From JALJPB01 sp963933115 (GTDB lineage: Bacteria > Pseudomonadota > Gammaproteobacteria > Enterobacterales > Alteromonadaceae), in contig CAWVSL010000024.1 in assembly GCA_963933115.1 (NCBI GenBank), forward strand, positions 1 to 41,566: a DNA stretch of 41,566 nucleotides, written 5' to 3'. Every line of letters starts with the position of its first letter. Within the stretch, counting starts at the first letter, position 1. This document shows positions 7,924 through 17,685 of the stretch, piece after piece. A program made the translations under genes and the position numbers. Under the pieces are notes generated by a model. The model had not been told where the DNA came from. It did no database searches and saw nothing but the letters and a program-made list of their open reading frames with translations.

Positions 7924-9099
7924 ATGCCAAACTTAATGACATCAGGCCATCTGCTAGCAAAAAAAAATTGGTTAGCAATAGTCGCCCTCTTAATTGCTTT
8001 TTTTGCTTTGGGATTATTAGTGAACGCCGCAGGAAATGATCACAAACTTCCTTCTGCTGCAAAAGCCAAAACTCATGTTGTCAATGTAATAGCTATAGAG
8101 CAACGCCAACATTATACAGAATATCACTCAATTGTGGGTCGGGCTGAGGCGAGTCAACGTACCAATGTTGGCTTTGACTCCTCCGGTATATTGACTGCTG
8201 TCTATGTTGATGAGGGTGAATATGTTAGCAAAGGACAAATACTTGCAACACTTGATGAACAGCGTTTACAAGCTCGTCGCAAAGAATTTCAGGCATCAAT
8301 AGCTCGTGCTGAAGCCGAAGCAAGAATAGCCAAATTATCTTTGACACGTGTTCGCGAATTAGTTACCAAAGGACTGGATTCAGAGCAGACGCTAGATGAG
8401 TATATTGAGTCATATGCCTCAGCTAATGCTGCCTTAGATGAAATGAAAGCCAGATTAAATAGCCTCAATGTTGACTTGGCTAAAAGTAAATTAATAGCGC
8501 CATATGATGGCCAAATTACTGACAAAATAGTTGATTTAGGCGCGGCAGTGAATCCAGGACAAGCTTTGTTTACCATACAAACCATAGCGTCTATTGAAGT
8601 TCGTATGGCTCTACCAACCGATTTGGCTAATGTCTTTACCATAGGACAACAGGTTAAATTGATGCACGGTAATACTGAGCTTTTAGCAGAAGTAAAGTCT
8701 ATTGCACAACAACGGCTACTTTCTACGCAAACTATTGATGTCATTTTCATATTATTGGCTGAAAACCAGAATTTAGTGCCAGGAGATCTATTAACTATCA
8801 AGCAAAGCCGCCAACATATGCTAGAAGGTTATTGGCTTCCGCGAACAAGTCTGGTCAGTAGTCTACGTGGTTTATGGAGCGTATTTGTTGTTGTACAGAA
8901 AGACCAAGTTGAGCAATTATATTCAAAGTTAGTTGAAGTTTCTTATGTTGATGAAAATAGGGTGTATGTAAAAGGGGCATTGATACCAAGTGATAAAGTG
9001 GTGGTTGATGGTTTACAACGATTAGTTCCGGGACAAATAGTGAAGTCTGTGGTCCTTCAAGGCATCGATTCTCAGTTCCTATTAGATCCAATATTATGA
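7924..9099 (+). CDS. RND efflux periplasmic adaptor subunit (membrane fusion protein)
   Basis: Periplasmic adaptor linking an inner-membrane RND pump to an outer-membrane channel. The 391-residue protein has an N-terminal membrane anchor (about residues 16-37) with no lipobox. The first half-lipoyl segment contains DEGEYVSKGQILATLDE near residues 99-115. An alpha-helical hairpin rich in Ala and Arg follows, then the second half-lipoyl segment (APYDGQITDKIVDLGAAVNPG) and a beta-barrel/membrane-proximal C-terminus. Its TGA overlaps the pump ATG (ATGA), so the two are coupled. No regulator or TolC-like gene is next to it. Substrate is unknown; drug, bile-salt or lipid-type export is typical of the family. 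Confidence 0.9.
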   Translation: MPNLMTSGHLLAKKNWLAIVALLIAFFALGLLVNAAGNDHKLPSAAKAKTHVVNVIAIEQRQHYTEYHSIVGRAEASQRTNVGFDSSGILTAVYVDEGEYVSKGQILATLDEQRLQARRKEFQASIARAEAEARIAKLSLTRVRELVTKGLDSEQTLDEYIESYASANAALDEMKARLNSLNVDLAKSKLIAPYDGQITDKIVDLGAAVNPGQALFTIQTIASIEVRMALPTDLANVFTIGQQVKLMHGNTELLAEVKSIAQQRLLSTQTIDVIFILLAENQNLVPGDLLTIKQSRQHMLEGYWLPRTSLVSSLRGLWSVFVVVQKDQVEQLYSKLVEVSYVDENRVYVKGALIPSDKVVVDGLQRLVPGQIVKSVVLQGIDSQFLLDPIL

Positions 9100-12000
9100 T
9101 AAAAAAAACATCACACCAGAGTATTCCATGGTATGGCTTGTTCTTTAGAAATGGTCATCTACTTACCCTGTCTATTTTAGTTATCTTGATTGCTGGTATA
9201 TCAGCAGTTAACTCTCTTCCTCGACTTGAAGACCCTAGAATTGATACCCGCAATGTATTTGTGATTACCCCTTACCCCGGAGCATCTGCTAATCGTGTAG
9301 AGGCACTGGTGACTGATGTTATAGAAGATGAGTTAAGACAGCTGCATGAAATAAAAAAAATAAATTCCACTTCAAGAGCCGGCATATCAATGATTTTCAT
9401 TGAACTGCAAGCCTGGGTTGATAACGATACCAACCAGCAAATTTTCTCAAGAATACGTGATGCACTAAGTAACGTAAAACAGTTTTTGCCCAGTGAAGCC
9501 GGTACATCAAGACTAGACGAACGTCGTGGCGCAACTTCATTTACTTTGTTAACCAGTGTCCATCCCGCCACTAATACACAAACCCCACTATCGACTGTCA
9601 GCAGAATGGCTGACGAGTTAGCTGATAGGTTAAGAAATGTATCAGGTACTGAGCTTGTCAGAATTTATGGCGACTTGGACGAAGAAATTGAAGTAAATAT
9701 TGATGCTCAGAAGTTAAGTAATGCCGGGATCACTGTAGCTCAGGCAAGTCAGGCAATTGCCAATGCCGATCCAAAAGTGCCTGCAGGTGTACTCTATGGT
9801 CAAAACCAAGATCTTCGTATTCAAGTGGGTAAAGAGTTAGACAGTATAGCGACAGTTCGCGATTTACCTTTATCTGTATCGAGTAAAGCGGGGTATTTAA
9901 GAGTAGGTGATGTTGCCGAGGTTTCTCGAAGCTGGAAGTCTCCAGTAAATAATATTGCAATGGTAAATGGTCAGCAAGGGGTTTTTGTCGCATCTCGTAT
10001 GCAAAATACTGTCAGGGTAGATCAGTGGACGGTTAAAGCTCAAAAAATCATCAATGATTTCAATAGTCAGTTTGGCGCTTCTGTTCGTGCTGATATTGTT
10101 TTTGAGCAAAATATTTATACTGATGCCAGACTCTCTGACCTGAGCAAAAATTTGTTATTGGGCTCTTTGGTTATTGTCGCGGTGGTTTTTTTGTTTATGG
10201 GCATGAGAGCGTCTTGGATAGTTGGCTTAGCATTGCCATTGTGTGCCTCATTTGCCATTTTTTCACTTAGCTTTTTTGATGAACAAATTCATCAAATGTC
10301 TATTTTTGGAATTATAATCGCTGTTGGTTTATTAATTGATAATGCCATTGTGATAACAGATGAAATCAGATCCAGGCTAATAGACTATTCAGTGACAAGG
10401 ATTGAGGCACTCATAGGCAGTATTCAACATCTATTCGTTCCTTTGCTAGCCTCGACATTAACTACAGTTTTAGGCTTTATGCCGATCTTTTTATTGCCGG
10501 GTAATATAGGCGACTTTATTGGCTCAATTGCTATTAGTGTAGTAATGGCGCTATTGGGCTCATTATTTATTTCGTTAACTATTATTGCTGCATTGGCTGC
10601 TCACTTTCTCCCAAGAGGAGATACCTCGAATAAACACTGGTATGAACGAGGAGTTAATGCCCCTGAACTCGTGACAAGCTATCGTTCGCTGCTCACTAAG
10701 GCCTTGAAAAAGCCTTTGGTAGGTATTGTTGCCTGTGTAGCCTTAGCTTTATCCGGTTTTGTATTGGCAGGGCAATTGGGGAATGTATTTTTCCCTAGTG
10801 CAGACAGAGATCAATTTGAGGTGTACCTATGGATGCCAGAAGGAACCAGTATATCTGCGACAAAATCTGTTGTTGAAGATGTTGACTTACATATTCGTGA
10901 TAAAGGCACCGTTAAACAGTTAACTTGGTTGGTTGGCGGCTCTAGTCCTTCAGTATATTACAATCAGTTAATGAACAAAGATAACTCTTCTCATTATGCT
11001 AACGGTGTAGTGACAACCCATTCAGTAGAAGACGCTCAAACACTCATCGGGGAATTGCAACAAGAGTTAGACTTACTCTATCCTAAGAGTAAAATTATTG
11101 TTCGGGCTTTTGGCCAAGGTCCCCCTATATCAGCGCCTGTTGGCTTGAAAATATTTGGTCCTGATGTTGAGGTGTTAAACCGTCTTGGTGAACAAGTTCG
11201 TTTGGCAATGAGTAATGTCCCTGGTATTTCTCAATCTTTAGCCTCGGTAACTTTTGGTGAAGCAGAATTAGTCCTCGACACGAATGCCAGCAGCAGTCAG
11301 TTGGCAGGGTTAACATTAGTCGATATTGCAAGGCAATTACAATTTTTAATGGCTGGACGAATAGGGGGGTCGATTCTTGAGGGTACTGAAGAAGTCCCTA
11401 TTCGCATCAAGTTAGCCAATAAAAACCGAGACCAGATCGCTGATTTACAAACCTTAATCCTTGTCAGTGATAAACTTACGGCACAGCAACAGTGGATGCC
11501 GTTATCTGCTCTAGGTGACTTTAAGTTAGTGCCAACATTATCGAGTATTACTAGAGAAAATGGTGAACGAGTCAACAGGGTTGAGGCGTTTTTATTACCG
11601 GGTGCGCTGGCCATAGATGTAGGTAATCAAGTTCGCCAAGAGTTAGAGAATATTGAGTTCTCATTGCCAAAGGGCTATAGAATACAAATGGCTGGCGATG
11701 CCGATGAACAGAGTCAGGCCTTGGGAGCACTAACGACATACGCACCAGTATTGTTAGTGTTAATGATTACCACTCTTATATTGTCATTTAAAAGCTTTAA
11801 ACTGGCAATGGTCATTACTAGTGTTGCTGGCCTCTCCGTTGGTTTTGGTATGTTAAGTTTATGGATTTCTGGTTTACCTATTGGTTTTAATCCTTTATTG
11901 GGTTGCGCGGGTCTCATTGGTGTCGCTATTAATGGCTCTATTGTCGTTATTGCTGCGGTTAATGCTAATACCGGCGCAAAAGAAGGCCAGTTAGATGAAA

Positions 12001-12245
12001 TCGTCTCCGAAACATTAGGTTGTAGCCGACATATTTTGTCCACTACGTTTACAACGGTTGGAGGATTTATACCTTTACTCTTATTTAGTGGTGGTACTTT
12101 CTGGCCACCTCTTGCCGTGGTTTTAGCTGGTGGTGTTGGTTTTTCTGTGGTGTTATCTTTGGTTTTTACACCCTTAATGTTGTCTATAATATTTAGACAA
12201 AAACCAACGATATTACTTAAAGAATCAAATCTAACGCTAGCATAG
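9096..12245 (+). CDS. RND family efflux permease (AcrB/HAE-like)
   Basis: Inner-membrane, proton-driven exporter of 1049 residues, the usual length, with the duplicated architecture: one helix, a large periplasmic loop (about 35-340), six helices, a second loop (about 560-870) and five or more helices. In helix 4 the sequence GLLIDNAIVITDE keeps one acidic proton-relay residue (Asp415) but has Asn416 where AcrB has a second Asp. In helix 10 GVAINGSIVV has Asn946 about where AcrB has its relay Lys. Such substitutions occur in non-AcrB branches of the superfamily, so the coupling details may differ. It is translationally coupled to the adaptor; an outer-membrane factor must come from elsewhere in the genome. 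Confidence 0.92.
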   Translation: MIKKTSHQSIPWYGLFFRNGHLLTLSILVILIAGISAVNSLPRLEDPRIDTRNVFVITPYPGASANRVEALVTDVIEDELRQLHEIKKINSTSRAGISMIFIELQAWVDNDTNQQIFSRIRDALSNVKQFLPSEAGTSRLDERRGATSFTLLTSVHPATNTQTPLSTVSRMADELADRLRNVSGTELVRIYGDLDEEIEVNIDAQKLSNAGITVAQASQAIANADPKVPAGVLYGQNQDLRIQVGKELDSIATVRDLPLSVSSKAGYLRVGDVAEVSRSWKSPVNNIAMVNGQQGVFVASRMQNTVRVDQWTVKAQKIINDFNSQFGASVRADIVFEQNIYTDARLSDLSKNLLLGSLVIVAVVFLFMGMRASWIVGLALPLCASFAIFSLSFFDEQIHQMSIFGIIIAVGLLIDNAIVITDEIRSRLIDYSVTRIEALIGSIQHLFVPLLASTLTTVLGFMPIFLLPGNIGDFIGSIAISVVMALLGSLFISLTIIAALAAHFLPRGDTSNKHWYERGVNAPELVTSYRSLLTKALKKPLVGIVACVALALSGFVLAGQLGNVFFPSADRDQFEVYLWMPEGTSISATKSVVEDVDLHIRDKGTVKQLTWLVGGSSPSVYYNQLMNKDNSSHYANGVVTTHSVEDAQTLIGELQQELDLLYPKSKIIVRAFGQGPPISAPVGLKIFGPDVEVLNRLGEQVRLAMSNVPGISQSLASVTFGEAELVLDTNASSSQLAGLTLVDIARQLQFLMAGRIGGSILEGTEEVPIRIKLANKNRDQIADLQTLILVSDKLTAQQQWMPLSALGDFKLVPTLSSITRENGERVNRVEAFLLPGALAIDVGNQVRQELENIEFSLPKGYRIQMAGDADEQSQALGALTTYAPVLLVLMITTLILSFKSFKLAMVITSVAGLSVGFGMLSLWISGLPIGFNPLLGCAGLIGVAINGSIVVIAAVNANTGAKEGQLDEIVSETLGCSRHILSTTFTTVGGFIPLLLFSGGTFWPPLAVVLAGGVGFSVVLSLVFTPLMLSIIFRQKPTILLKESNLTLA

Positions 12246-12287
12246 TTAACCGCTGTTATCGGGGTGTTTTCTATATAAACGACTTTT

Positions 12288-12312
12288 ATGCCAGGGCCGT
12301 TAGGCGTTTTTT
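12288..12312 (+). terminator. Possible terminator of the RND operon
   Basis: ATGCC and GGCGT can pair (one G-T wobble) around a 10-base loop, followed by a run of six T, 43 bases after the pump stop. The stem is short, so this is only a moderate candidate. Confidence 0.38.
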
Positions 12313-12349
12313 ATATTAAATAACTGGCATTTATTTAGCTAGAATTATT

Positions 12350-12375
12350 CCCTGCGTTAAGACCTTAGTGCAGGG
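12350..12375. terminator. Hairpin between converging RND and peroxidase genes
   Basis: CCCTGCGTTAA pairs with TTAGTGCAGGG (two wobble pairs) around a four-base loop, lying just 9 bases beyond the end of the peroxidase gene on the minus strand. It is a strong stem between two converging genes and probably acts on both. The following T content is modest on either strand. Confidence 0.45.
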
Positions 12376-12383
12376 CATCAGTT

Positions 12384-13799
12384 TTAACAGCCTAAATCTA
12401 TCTTAGCAACATCATCATTTACGACAGGACAATTACCCGAAGGCAAAATGCTAGGCACATATCGATCTAGATTGGGATCATATAATCCAGTTTCTAAAAA
12501 AGTCGTTAGTTGATCAATTTCTTCATCAGTTAAGTTTAAAGCGACAAAACGAGGGTCCAAGGTGCTAGCGGGTAAAACCTTTTGGGCGACAGATGCGTTT
12601 TTATAAGCTATTACGTCTCGTATGGAGTTGAACGATGCACCATGCCCAAACACGATAGTGTCAGCTAAATTGTATAGCTGTGGGACTTTAAATTTATAGT
12701 CATCGGCTGCTTCACCAGTAAACCCGCCACGTCCACGACTATCCGCATCAGTGACTGTACCTGTTATTTGTGGGTTGTTAATGTCAAAATCGGCAAAGCC
12801 AATAGAAAAGAACATCTCTTCTTCGGTTGCTCTAACATATGAGCTGAGCCCCGGACCTGCATGGCACCCAACACAACCTGCTTTACCAAAGAAAAGTGTC
12901 GCTCCTTTGATTTCATCTACAGTCATTGCTTCATCTTCTCCTTTTAAGTACATCTGAAAAGGGGCTTGATTTGCTAAAATTGTCCGCTCAAATGCTGCTA
13001 TCGCTTTACCGGCGTCCTCGGTCGCATCTTCTGTTCCTTGAGGAAAAGCCGCATCAAATAAGACTCTGTATACAAGATTTGTTTGTACAATAGAGTTATC
13101 ACTGGTGTTTAATCGGTGGACGCCCGTACCGGCTATAGCTTGGCTCTCGACACCGGATAATTGACGTGTATTGACTGTTTTTGGTGTACCTTGGGTTGAA
13201 AGTATTTCAACAGCAATGCCCGCATTAACAATACCATCAACAGCATTACCAAATTGACCATTCCATAGCATAACATCTTGGTATGCAACATTAAGAACGG
13301 CAGGGGACGTCAATGGCTGAACATCTGGAATAAATTGTGGGTCTACAGAGGATTTATCAAAACCTTCAGCCAAGACCCGACTTTCTCCTGTGAATCCAAA
13401 ACCTTCACCACCTTCACCTATGCCTTGAGGGATACCGGCTTTAAATCCCGATGTTGCATGATGGCAACTGGCGCAAGACCAAGTACCAGAAAGCGCCTCA
13501 TTTACTCCTTCAGTCGCCAGAGCCGTTTCATGATAAAGCATTTGACCAAGCGCTACTTTTTCAGTAGTAATTGGATTACTCAAATCTTGTGGAATATTAT
13601 CAAAATCATCACTCGAGGGAAGGATAAAGGCACTTAAGCCCACTCCAGCTGATGCTTCAGTAATGGTTAGTTTCAATATTTCAGATGCAGTAAGTTCTGG
13701 TGTGCTGTTGGCAACGTCATCAATATTATCATTATTGTTACCGCAAGCAGCGAGGGAAAGACCGGTAGCCAATATGATAAGTAAATTTTTTATTTTCAT
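12384..13799 (-). CDS. Di-heme cytochrome c peroxidase / MauG-like lipoprotein
   Basis: Probable envelope enzyme that reduces peroxide or performs MauG-type oxidations using two c-type hemes. I start at the ATG at 13799 (AGGG ten bases upstream) rather than the TTG six bases earlier, giving 471 aa. The N-terminus is a lipoprotein signal ending in LAAC (Cys19). Two heme-attachment motifs are present: CASCH at 109-113 and CVGCH at 309-313. The sequence around them (ALGQMLYHETAL before the first, GATLFFGKAGCVGCH at the second) is typical of the CCP/MauG family. It is longer than classical cytochrome c peroxidases (about 320-350 aa), with an Asp/Asn-rich linker after the lipobox. It stands alone; electron donor and substrate are unknown. 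Confidence 0.86.
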   Translation of the reverse strand: MKIKNLLIILATGLSLAACGNNNDNIDDVANSTPELTASEILKLTITEASAGVGLSAFILPSSDDFDNIPQDLSNPITTEKVALGQMLYHETALATEGVNEALSGTWSCASCHHATSGFKAGIPQGIGEGGEGFGFTGESRVLAEGFDKSSVDPQFIPDVQPLTSPAVLNVAYQDVMLWNGQFGNAVDGIVNAGIAVEILSTQGTPKTVNTRQLSGVESQAIAGTGVHRLNTSDNSIVQTNLVYRVLFDAAFPQGTEDATEDAGKAIAAFERTILANQAPFQMYLKGEDEAMTVDEIKGATLFFGKAGCVGCHAGPGLSSYVRATEEEMFFSIGFADFDINNPQITGTVTDADSRGRGGFTGEAADDYKFKVPQLYNLADTIVFGHGASFNSIRDVIAYKNASVAQKVLPASTLDPRFVALNLTDEEIDQLTTFLETGLYDPNLDRYVPSILPSGNCPVVNDDVAKIDLGC

Positions 13800-14125
13800 T
13801 ATCAAAGATCCCTATATTATTATTTTAATGAGGCTTTATGTATAATGTATGTTTTTATTCACTATTTAATTATGGTGTAAAAAAATGTAAAGTCACTTTT
13901 TGTTTTTTATTTACTTGACAGGTGGGGAGCGAACTATCGATAGCCGCCATTATTTGAACTGTCTGAAAATACTGCTACTAAGCATGGCAAATTAATATCT
14001 TAATATTTGATTTTTCATGTTTTGCATAACCATTTCAAAGACTAACGTGATAAAAATATGTTTCTACATACATTACAAATGTCGTCATTGTTATTATTTA
14101 TAAGCCAGTTTTTCTCTGGTTTATA
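13800..14125. other. 326-base intergenic region, peroxidase / GMC oxidoreductase
   Basis: No gene found on either strand. At 14101-14124 an imperfect stem (TAAGCCAG with CTGGTTTA, one mismatch) lies 3 bases after the GMC oxidoreductase stop and may be its transcript end, but the following minus-strand sequence is A-rich rather than T-rich. The segment next to the peroxidase start is AT-rich and should hold its promoter, which I could not place with confidence. Confidence 0.4.
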
Positions 14126-15727
14126 TTAGTTATACGCAGCTAATATAATGTCAGCTATTTTAGCACCGATCATAATAGTAGGTGCGTTAGTATTACCACT
14201 AATAAGTGTTGGCATAATTGAGGCATCAACTACTCTTAAATTACTGATCCCGTGTACTTTTAACTGGTTATCTACAACAGCCATTTCATCACTGCCCATT
14301 TTGCAAGTACCGACAGGGTGATAAATTGTATTTGATTTGTTTTTAAGAAATTGGTGAATCTCTTCATCAGTTTGGTAACTTGAGCCTGGAAATATCTCAT
14401 GACCGTTATTTTCAATTAGTGGCGATTTACTCAAAATATCTCGAGCAATTTTAATACCCTTAATCATAATTTTTATGTCATCCGGATGGTCGAGCATATT
14501 CAACTCTATTTTAGGATGTAATGTCGCATTATTACCATATAAACTGACCTTTCCTCTGCTTTTAGGACGCAATAAACACACGTGTAAAGCGATACCATAG
14601 TTAAAGAGTAATTTTATATTTCTGCCATGGTCATCCATTGCTGCGGGTATAAAGTGAAGCTGTAAATCAGGACGTTTAATCGAGGGACTTGACTTGATAA
14701 AACCACCAGACTCTGCAACCACTGAAGTGAGCAGTCCCGATCGGTCTTTAATAAACTTCAAGCTTTGTTTTATTGCCCACCAAAGGCCTTTGGGCCGCAA
14801 TGATAACAAGTCAGTACGATGATGATGAGTCACCACTATAGCATCGACATGATCTTGTAGATTTTTACCAACGCCCTTTAGTTCATGAACTAGCCCAATG
14901 TCGTGTTTGGCTAGTTCATCTTTATCACCAATGCCCGATAGCATTAATATTTGCGGTGAACCATAGGCTCCAGCACTAAGAATAACCTCTTTATTGGCAT
15001 GCAGCTGATAATGTTTACCTTTGTTTTTATAGTGAATGCCGGTCGCTTGATGATTTATTATTTCTATTTTTTCAACGAGAACATCCGTTATCACAGTTAA
15101 ATTTGGTCGGTTAAGGTTTGGTGTTAAAAAGGCTTTAGCGGCGCTGCAGCGTAATCCATCTTTTTGAGTGACTTGGTAATAACCTATGCCTTCTTGATGC
15201 TCACCATTAAAGTCGCTATTTAATGGAAAACCAGCATCTTGTGCAGCCAGGAAGAAATCTTCATTGATTGATGGCTTAGAGCGTGATTCTGCTACATTTA
15301 GACCACCGTTTACGCCGTGGTATTGATTTTCTCCACGCTCTTGATGTTGAGTACTTTTAAAGTAAGGGAGCACCTCATCATAACTCCAACCTACATTACC
15401 TAAATCAGACCAGTGATTATAATCTTCACTTTGTCCGCGTGTATATAACATGCAATTCACAGAGCTGCTACCACCAAGTGTTTTACCGCGGGGGTTGAAA
15501 ATTTGTCGATTATTTTGTGTTTTTTCTGGGTGGGAGTTAAGTTGCCAATTTAACGTTTTACTTTTCATTAAGTCAATAACGCCAAGGGGTAAATGAATAC
15601 TCCAATGTTTATCTTTTGGTCCAGCTTCAAGCAGGCAAACTTGATGTTTCCCACAAGCCGATAAACGTTCAGCTAAGACACACCCAGCAGAACCACCACC
15701 AATAATGATAAAATCATATGTATTCAT
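14126..15727 (-). CDS. GMC family FAD-dependent oxidoreductase (choline/alcohol dehydrogenase-like)
   Basis: Flavin enzyme oxidising an alcohol to an aldehyde, passing electrons to quinone or oxygen. The 533-residue protein starts with the ADP-binding motif IIIGGGSAGCVLAERLS and LLEAGP. It contains the GMC signatures GKTLGGSSSVNCMLYTRG (about 80-97) and SAGAYGSPQILMLSGIG (about 252-268). It ends with YHPVGTCKMG (catalytic His470) and SGNTNAPT (the second catalytic position, Asn512/514). Length and motifs match choline dehydrogenase BetA and AlkJ-type alcohol dehydrogenases. No betaine aldehyde dehydrogenase, BetI or transporter lies nearby, so choline as substrate is not supported. ATG at 15727; monocistronic as far as can be seen. 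Confidence 0.88.
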   Translation of the reverse strand: MNTYDFIIIGGGSAGCVLAERLSACGKHQVCLLEAGPKDKHWSIHLPLGVIDLMKSKTLNWQLNSHPEKTQNNRQIFNPRGKTLGGSSSVNCMLYTRGQSEDYNHWSDLGNVGWSYDEVLPYFKSTQHQERGENQYHGVNGGLNVAESRSKPSINEDFFLAAQDAGFPLNSDFNGEHQEGIGYYQVTQKDGLRCSAAKAFLTPNLNRPNLTVITDVLVEKIEIINHQATGIHYKNKGKHYQLHANKEVILSAGAYGSPQILMLSGIGDKDELAKHDIGLVHELKGVGKNLQDHVDAIVVTHHHRTDLLSLRPKGLWWAIKQSLKFIKDRSGLLTSVVAESGGFIKSSPSIKRPDLQLHFIPAAMDDHGRNIKLLFNYGIALHVCLLRPKSRGKVSLYGNNATLHPKIELNMLDHPDDIKIMIKGIKIARDILSKSPLIENNGHEIFPGSSYQTDEEIHQFLKNKSNTIYHPVGTCKMGSDEMAVVDNQLKVHGISNLRVVDASIMPTLISGNTNAPTIMIGAKIADIILAAYN

Positions 15728-15887
15728 TACTTTTCCTTTTAACGACTATTTACCACACTATCGACGAATTTCAATATGTTTTCAAGTGTAATGCAAGTTA
15801 GGTAAGTTTTTTTTACGTTTAATATCTATATAAATCTAGTGTCATTTATCCACTCAGTTGTTCAAGTAAAATAAAGTACTGGTTAAA

Positions 15888-17561
15888 TTATAGACCCAAT
15901 ACATTTTTACCTTGTTTAAATACAATATCAACAGGGATTTTAGCAGCGGCTAAACGAGTTAAGTCGGTATCCAAGTCAGTTTTAATGATGCCATGGCTTG
16001 CGACTAGTTTGGCAACACCTTGATAATCGCCATTACCTTGCAAAGTTAATATTAATTGAGATAAGTTATTAATCGCTTCAGTCATTTTACCGTTATTAAC
16101 ACTGTACAAACCTTGCTTGTTACGCGTAAAGGCGCCTTTTTCTTGGAAGTAATTAAAGCGAATCATATTGGCTTTACCATGAGCGGAACTGGCACCAAAA
16201 CGTACCGAACGGAATATACCCGCTAAGAATGTAGTGTAATATTCATCTAAAGTACCTTCCGTAATGGCACCTTTCTCGATAAGTTGTTTTATCATGTAAA
16301 GACCAAGAATATCGGCTTTACCTTCTTCAAGTGCTGAAGCATGCTCTTTAAGTGACTGTCTAACAGTGCCTTTACCATTCAGGGTGTTTTTAATACCTAA
16401 GCCGTGAGCAACTTCATGAAACATGGTATTAGCAAAGAAAGCTCTAAAAGTCACATTCTTACGTTGTTCAGGTACAACTAAGGTCTCGGTAATTGGTAAC
16501 ATAATGGCATCAAACTTTGCTCTCATGGCATTTTTTAATTGCAGACGACGAGTCCCTTTTTCTAACTGAACCTGTTCATCATTCGGTAAGTTAATGGCAA
16601 TGGTTTTACTGCCCGCATTTGAATGACCTGCGTAGTAAATAACATCGTAAGCATTTAAGTCAGCATCTGAGCCAGGGACTTCTTGTTTGAATTTTTTAGC
16701 AACAGGTAGGTTTTTTTGAAGAGCAGGTAAGTATGCCGCATATTTAGCGAGTCTTTCACTCCATGATAAGTCTTTAATTAATACATAAGATTCAAAAGCG
16801 GCGCGATAACCATAAAGCTGATCTTCGTAATTTTCGATAGGTCCTATAACTAAATCAATGGGGTTATTTTTCATATCCATCCAAGCGAAATCAGACGCTT
16901 GATATTGATCACTGCGTAATGCTTTAGCTCTGAGGTTTAAGTAATTAGCGAATTCTTTATTATCAGCAAAATTTGATGCTTTTTCTAAAATAACCGCGAT
17001 ACGATTAATTTCATCTGCATAGGCCTCGGAATAAGGAATCGTCATTAATCGACCTTCGTTATCTCTGCGTACTAATGAATACAAGCCATTTTTATCTTCG
17101 AAAGTCGCTTTTTTAAATTCTTCTTTAGTCATATCCGCAGGATAGAATTGAGCACCTAGTGATTTGACTTTAACACCTTCAAGTAAAGGAGCATCACCAT
17201 TTAATCGATCCCAAGGTCCATAGTTAATATCGACAAAGTCACGAACTCTCTCGTCACTAATACGGGCTAAGAAATTATTTTTATTTTCTCCAAAGGCTTG
17301 TTGCCAAAAAAGATCATCAATAATTTTAGATGCATCAATTAACAATGCTAGCATTTTTCGTTGATTATTCGATAAGTGACTTAAATCAGCATCAAGAGTT
17401 ACTGTTTTATAGATATCTAAACGATATTGGTGTTCAGGCAGTAATGAGGTTGACTGACTTTTTTGAATGTCACTTTTTTCATTGCATGCCATTAAAGAGG
17501 TTGTTATCACTAAGATAACAGTGGCTATTTTAAAATGTGTTCTATTCTTTGTTAGCTTCAT
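15888..17561 (-). CDS. M49-like (dipeptidyl-peptidase III family) zinc hydrolase, lipoprotein
   Basis: Predicted zinc metallopeptidase or related hydrolase anchored in the envelope. The 557 residues begin with a lipoprotein signal (basic start, hydrophobic stretch, LMAC with Cys26). The zinc site is HEVAH at 382-386, followed about 25 residues later by EEGKAD (Glu412, Glu413, Asp417). This corresponds to the HExxGH ... EECRAD pair of M49 peptidases, with the shorter five-residue HExxH form. Bacterial proteins of this type are often annotated as Zn-dependent hydrolases. The substrate is unknown. Neighbours on both sides look unrelated. ATG start; the next gene upstream is the rpsT terminator region. 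Confidence 0.78.
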   Translation of the reverse strand: MKLTKNRTHFKIATVILVITTSLMACNEKSDIQKSQSTSLLPEHQYRLDIYKTVTLDADLSHLSNNQRKMLALLIDASKIIDDLFWQQAFGENKNNFLARISDERVRDFVDINYGPWDRLNGDAPLLEGVKVKSLGAQFYPADMTKEEFKKATFEDKNGLYSLVRRDNEGRLMTIPYSEAYADEINRIAVILEKASNFADNKEFANYLNLRAKALRSDQYQASDFAWMDMKNNPIDLVIGPIENYEDQLYGYRAAFESYVLIKDLSWSERLAKYAAYLPALQKNLPVAKKFKQEVPGSDADLNAYDVIYYAGHSNAGSKTIAINLPNDEQVQLEKGTRRLQLKNAMRAKFDAIMLPITETLVVPEQRKNVTFRAFFANTMFHEVAHGLGIKNTLNGKGTVRQSLKEHASALEEGKADILGLYMIKQLIEKGAITEGTLDEYYTTFLAGIFRSVRFGASSAHGKANMIRFNYFQEKGAFTRNKQGLYSVNNGKMTEAINNLSQLILTLQGNGDYQGVAKLVASHGIIKTDLDTDLTRLAAAKIPVDIVFKQGKNVLGL

Positions 17562-17685
17562 TTTAATAGTCTCATAAATAATATTTAACGAAGACTAAGA
17601 AAAGTTAGCTGTTAGTACAAGTAAAAGTTTAACAATTGTTATTTTAAATCAATAGCTCAGTAATGGCTTTTAAAAATTAGACATA

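Noticed and set aside
8289..8801. Long minus-strand open frame opposite the adaptor gene
   Set aside because: It is antisense to a clear membrane fusion protein, has no recognisable motif, and other minus-strand frames of this kind occur opposite every long gene here.
11714..12043. Minus-strand open frame opposite the RND pump
   Set aside because: Shadow of the real coding strand; no ribosome site or family motif.
14126..15727. Choline dehydrogenase BetA with osmoprotection role
   Set aside because: Only the general GMC motifs support it; no betB, betI or choline transporter is nearby.
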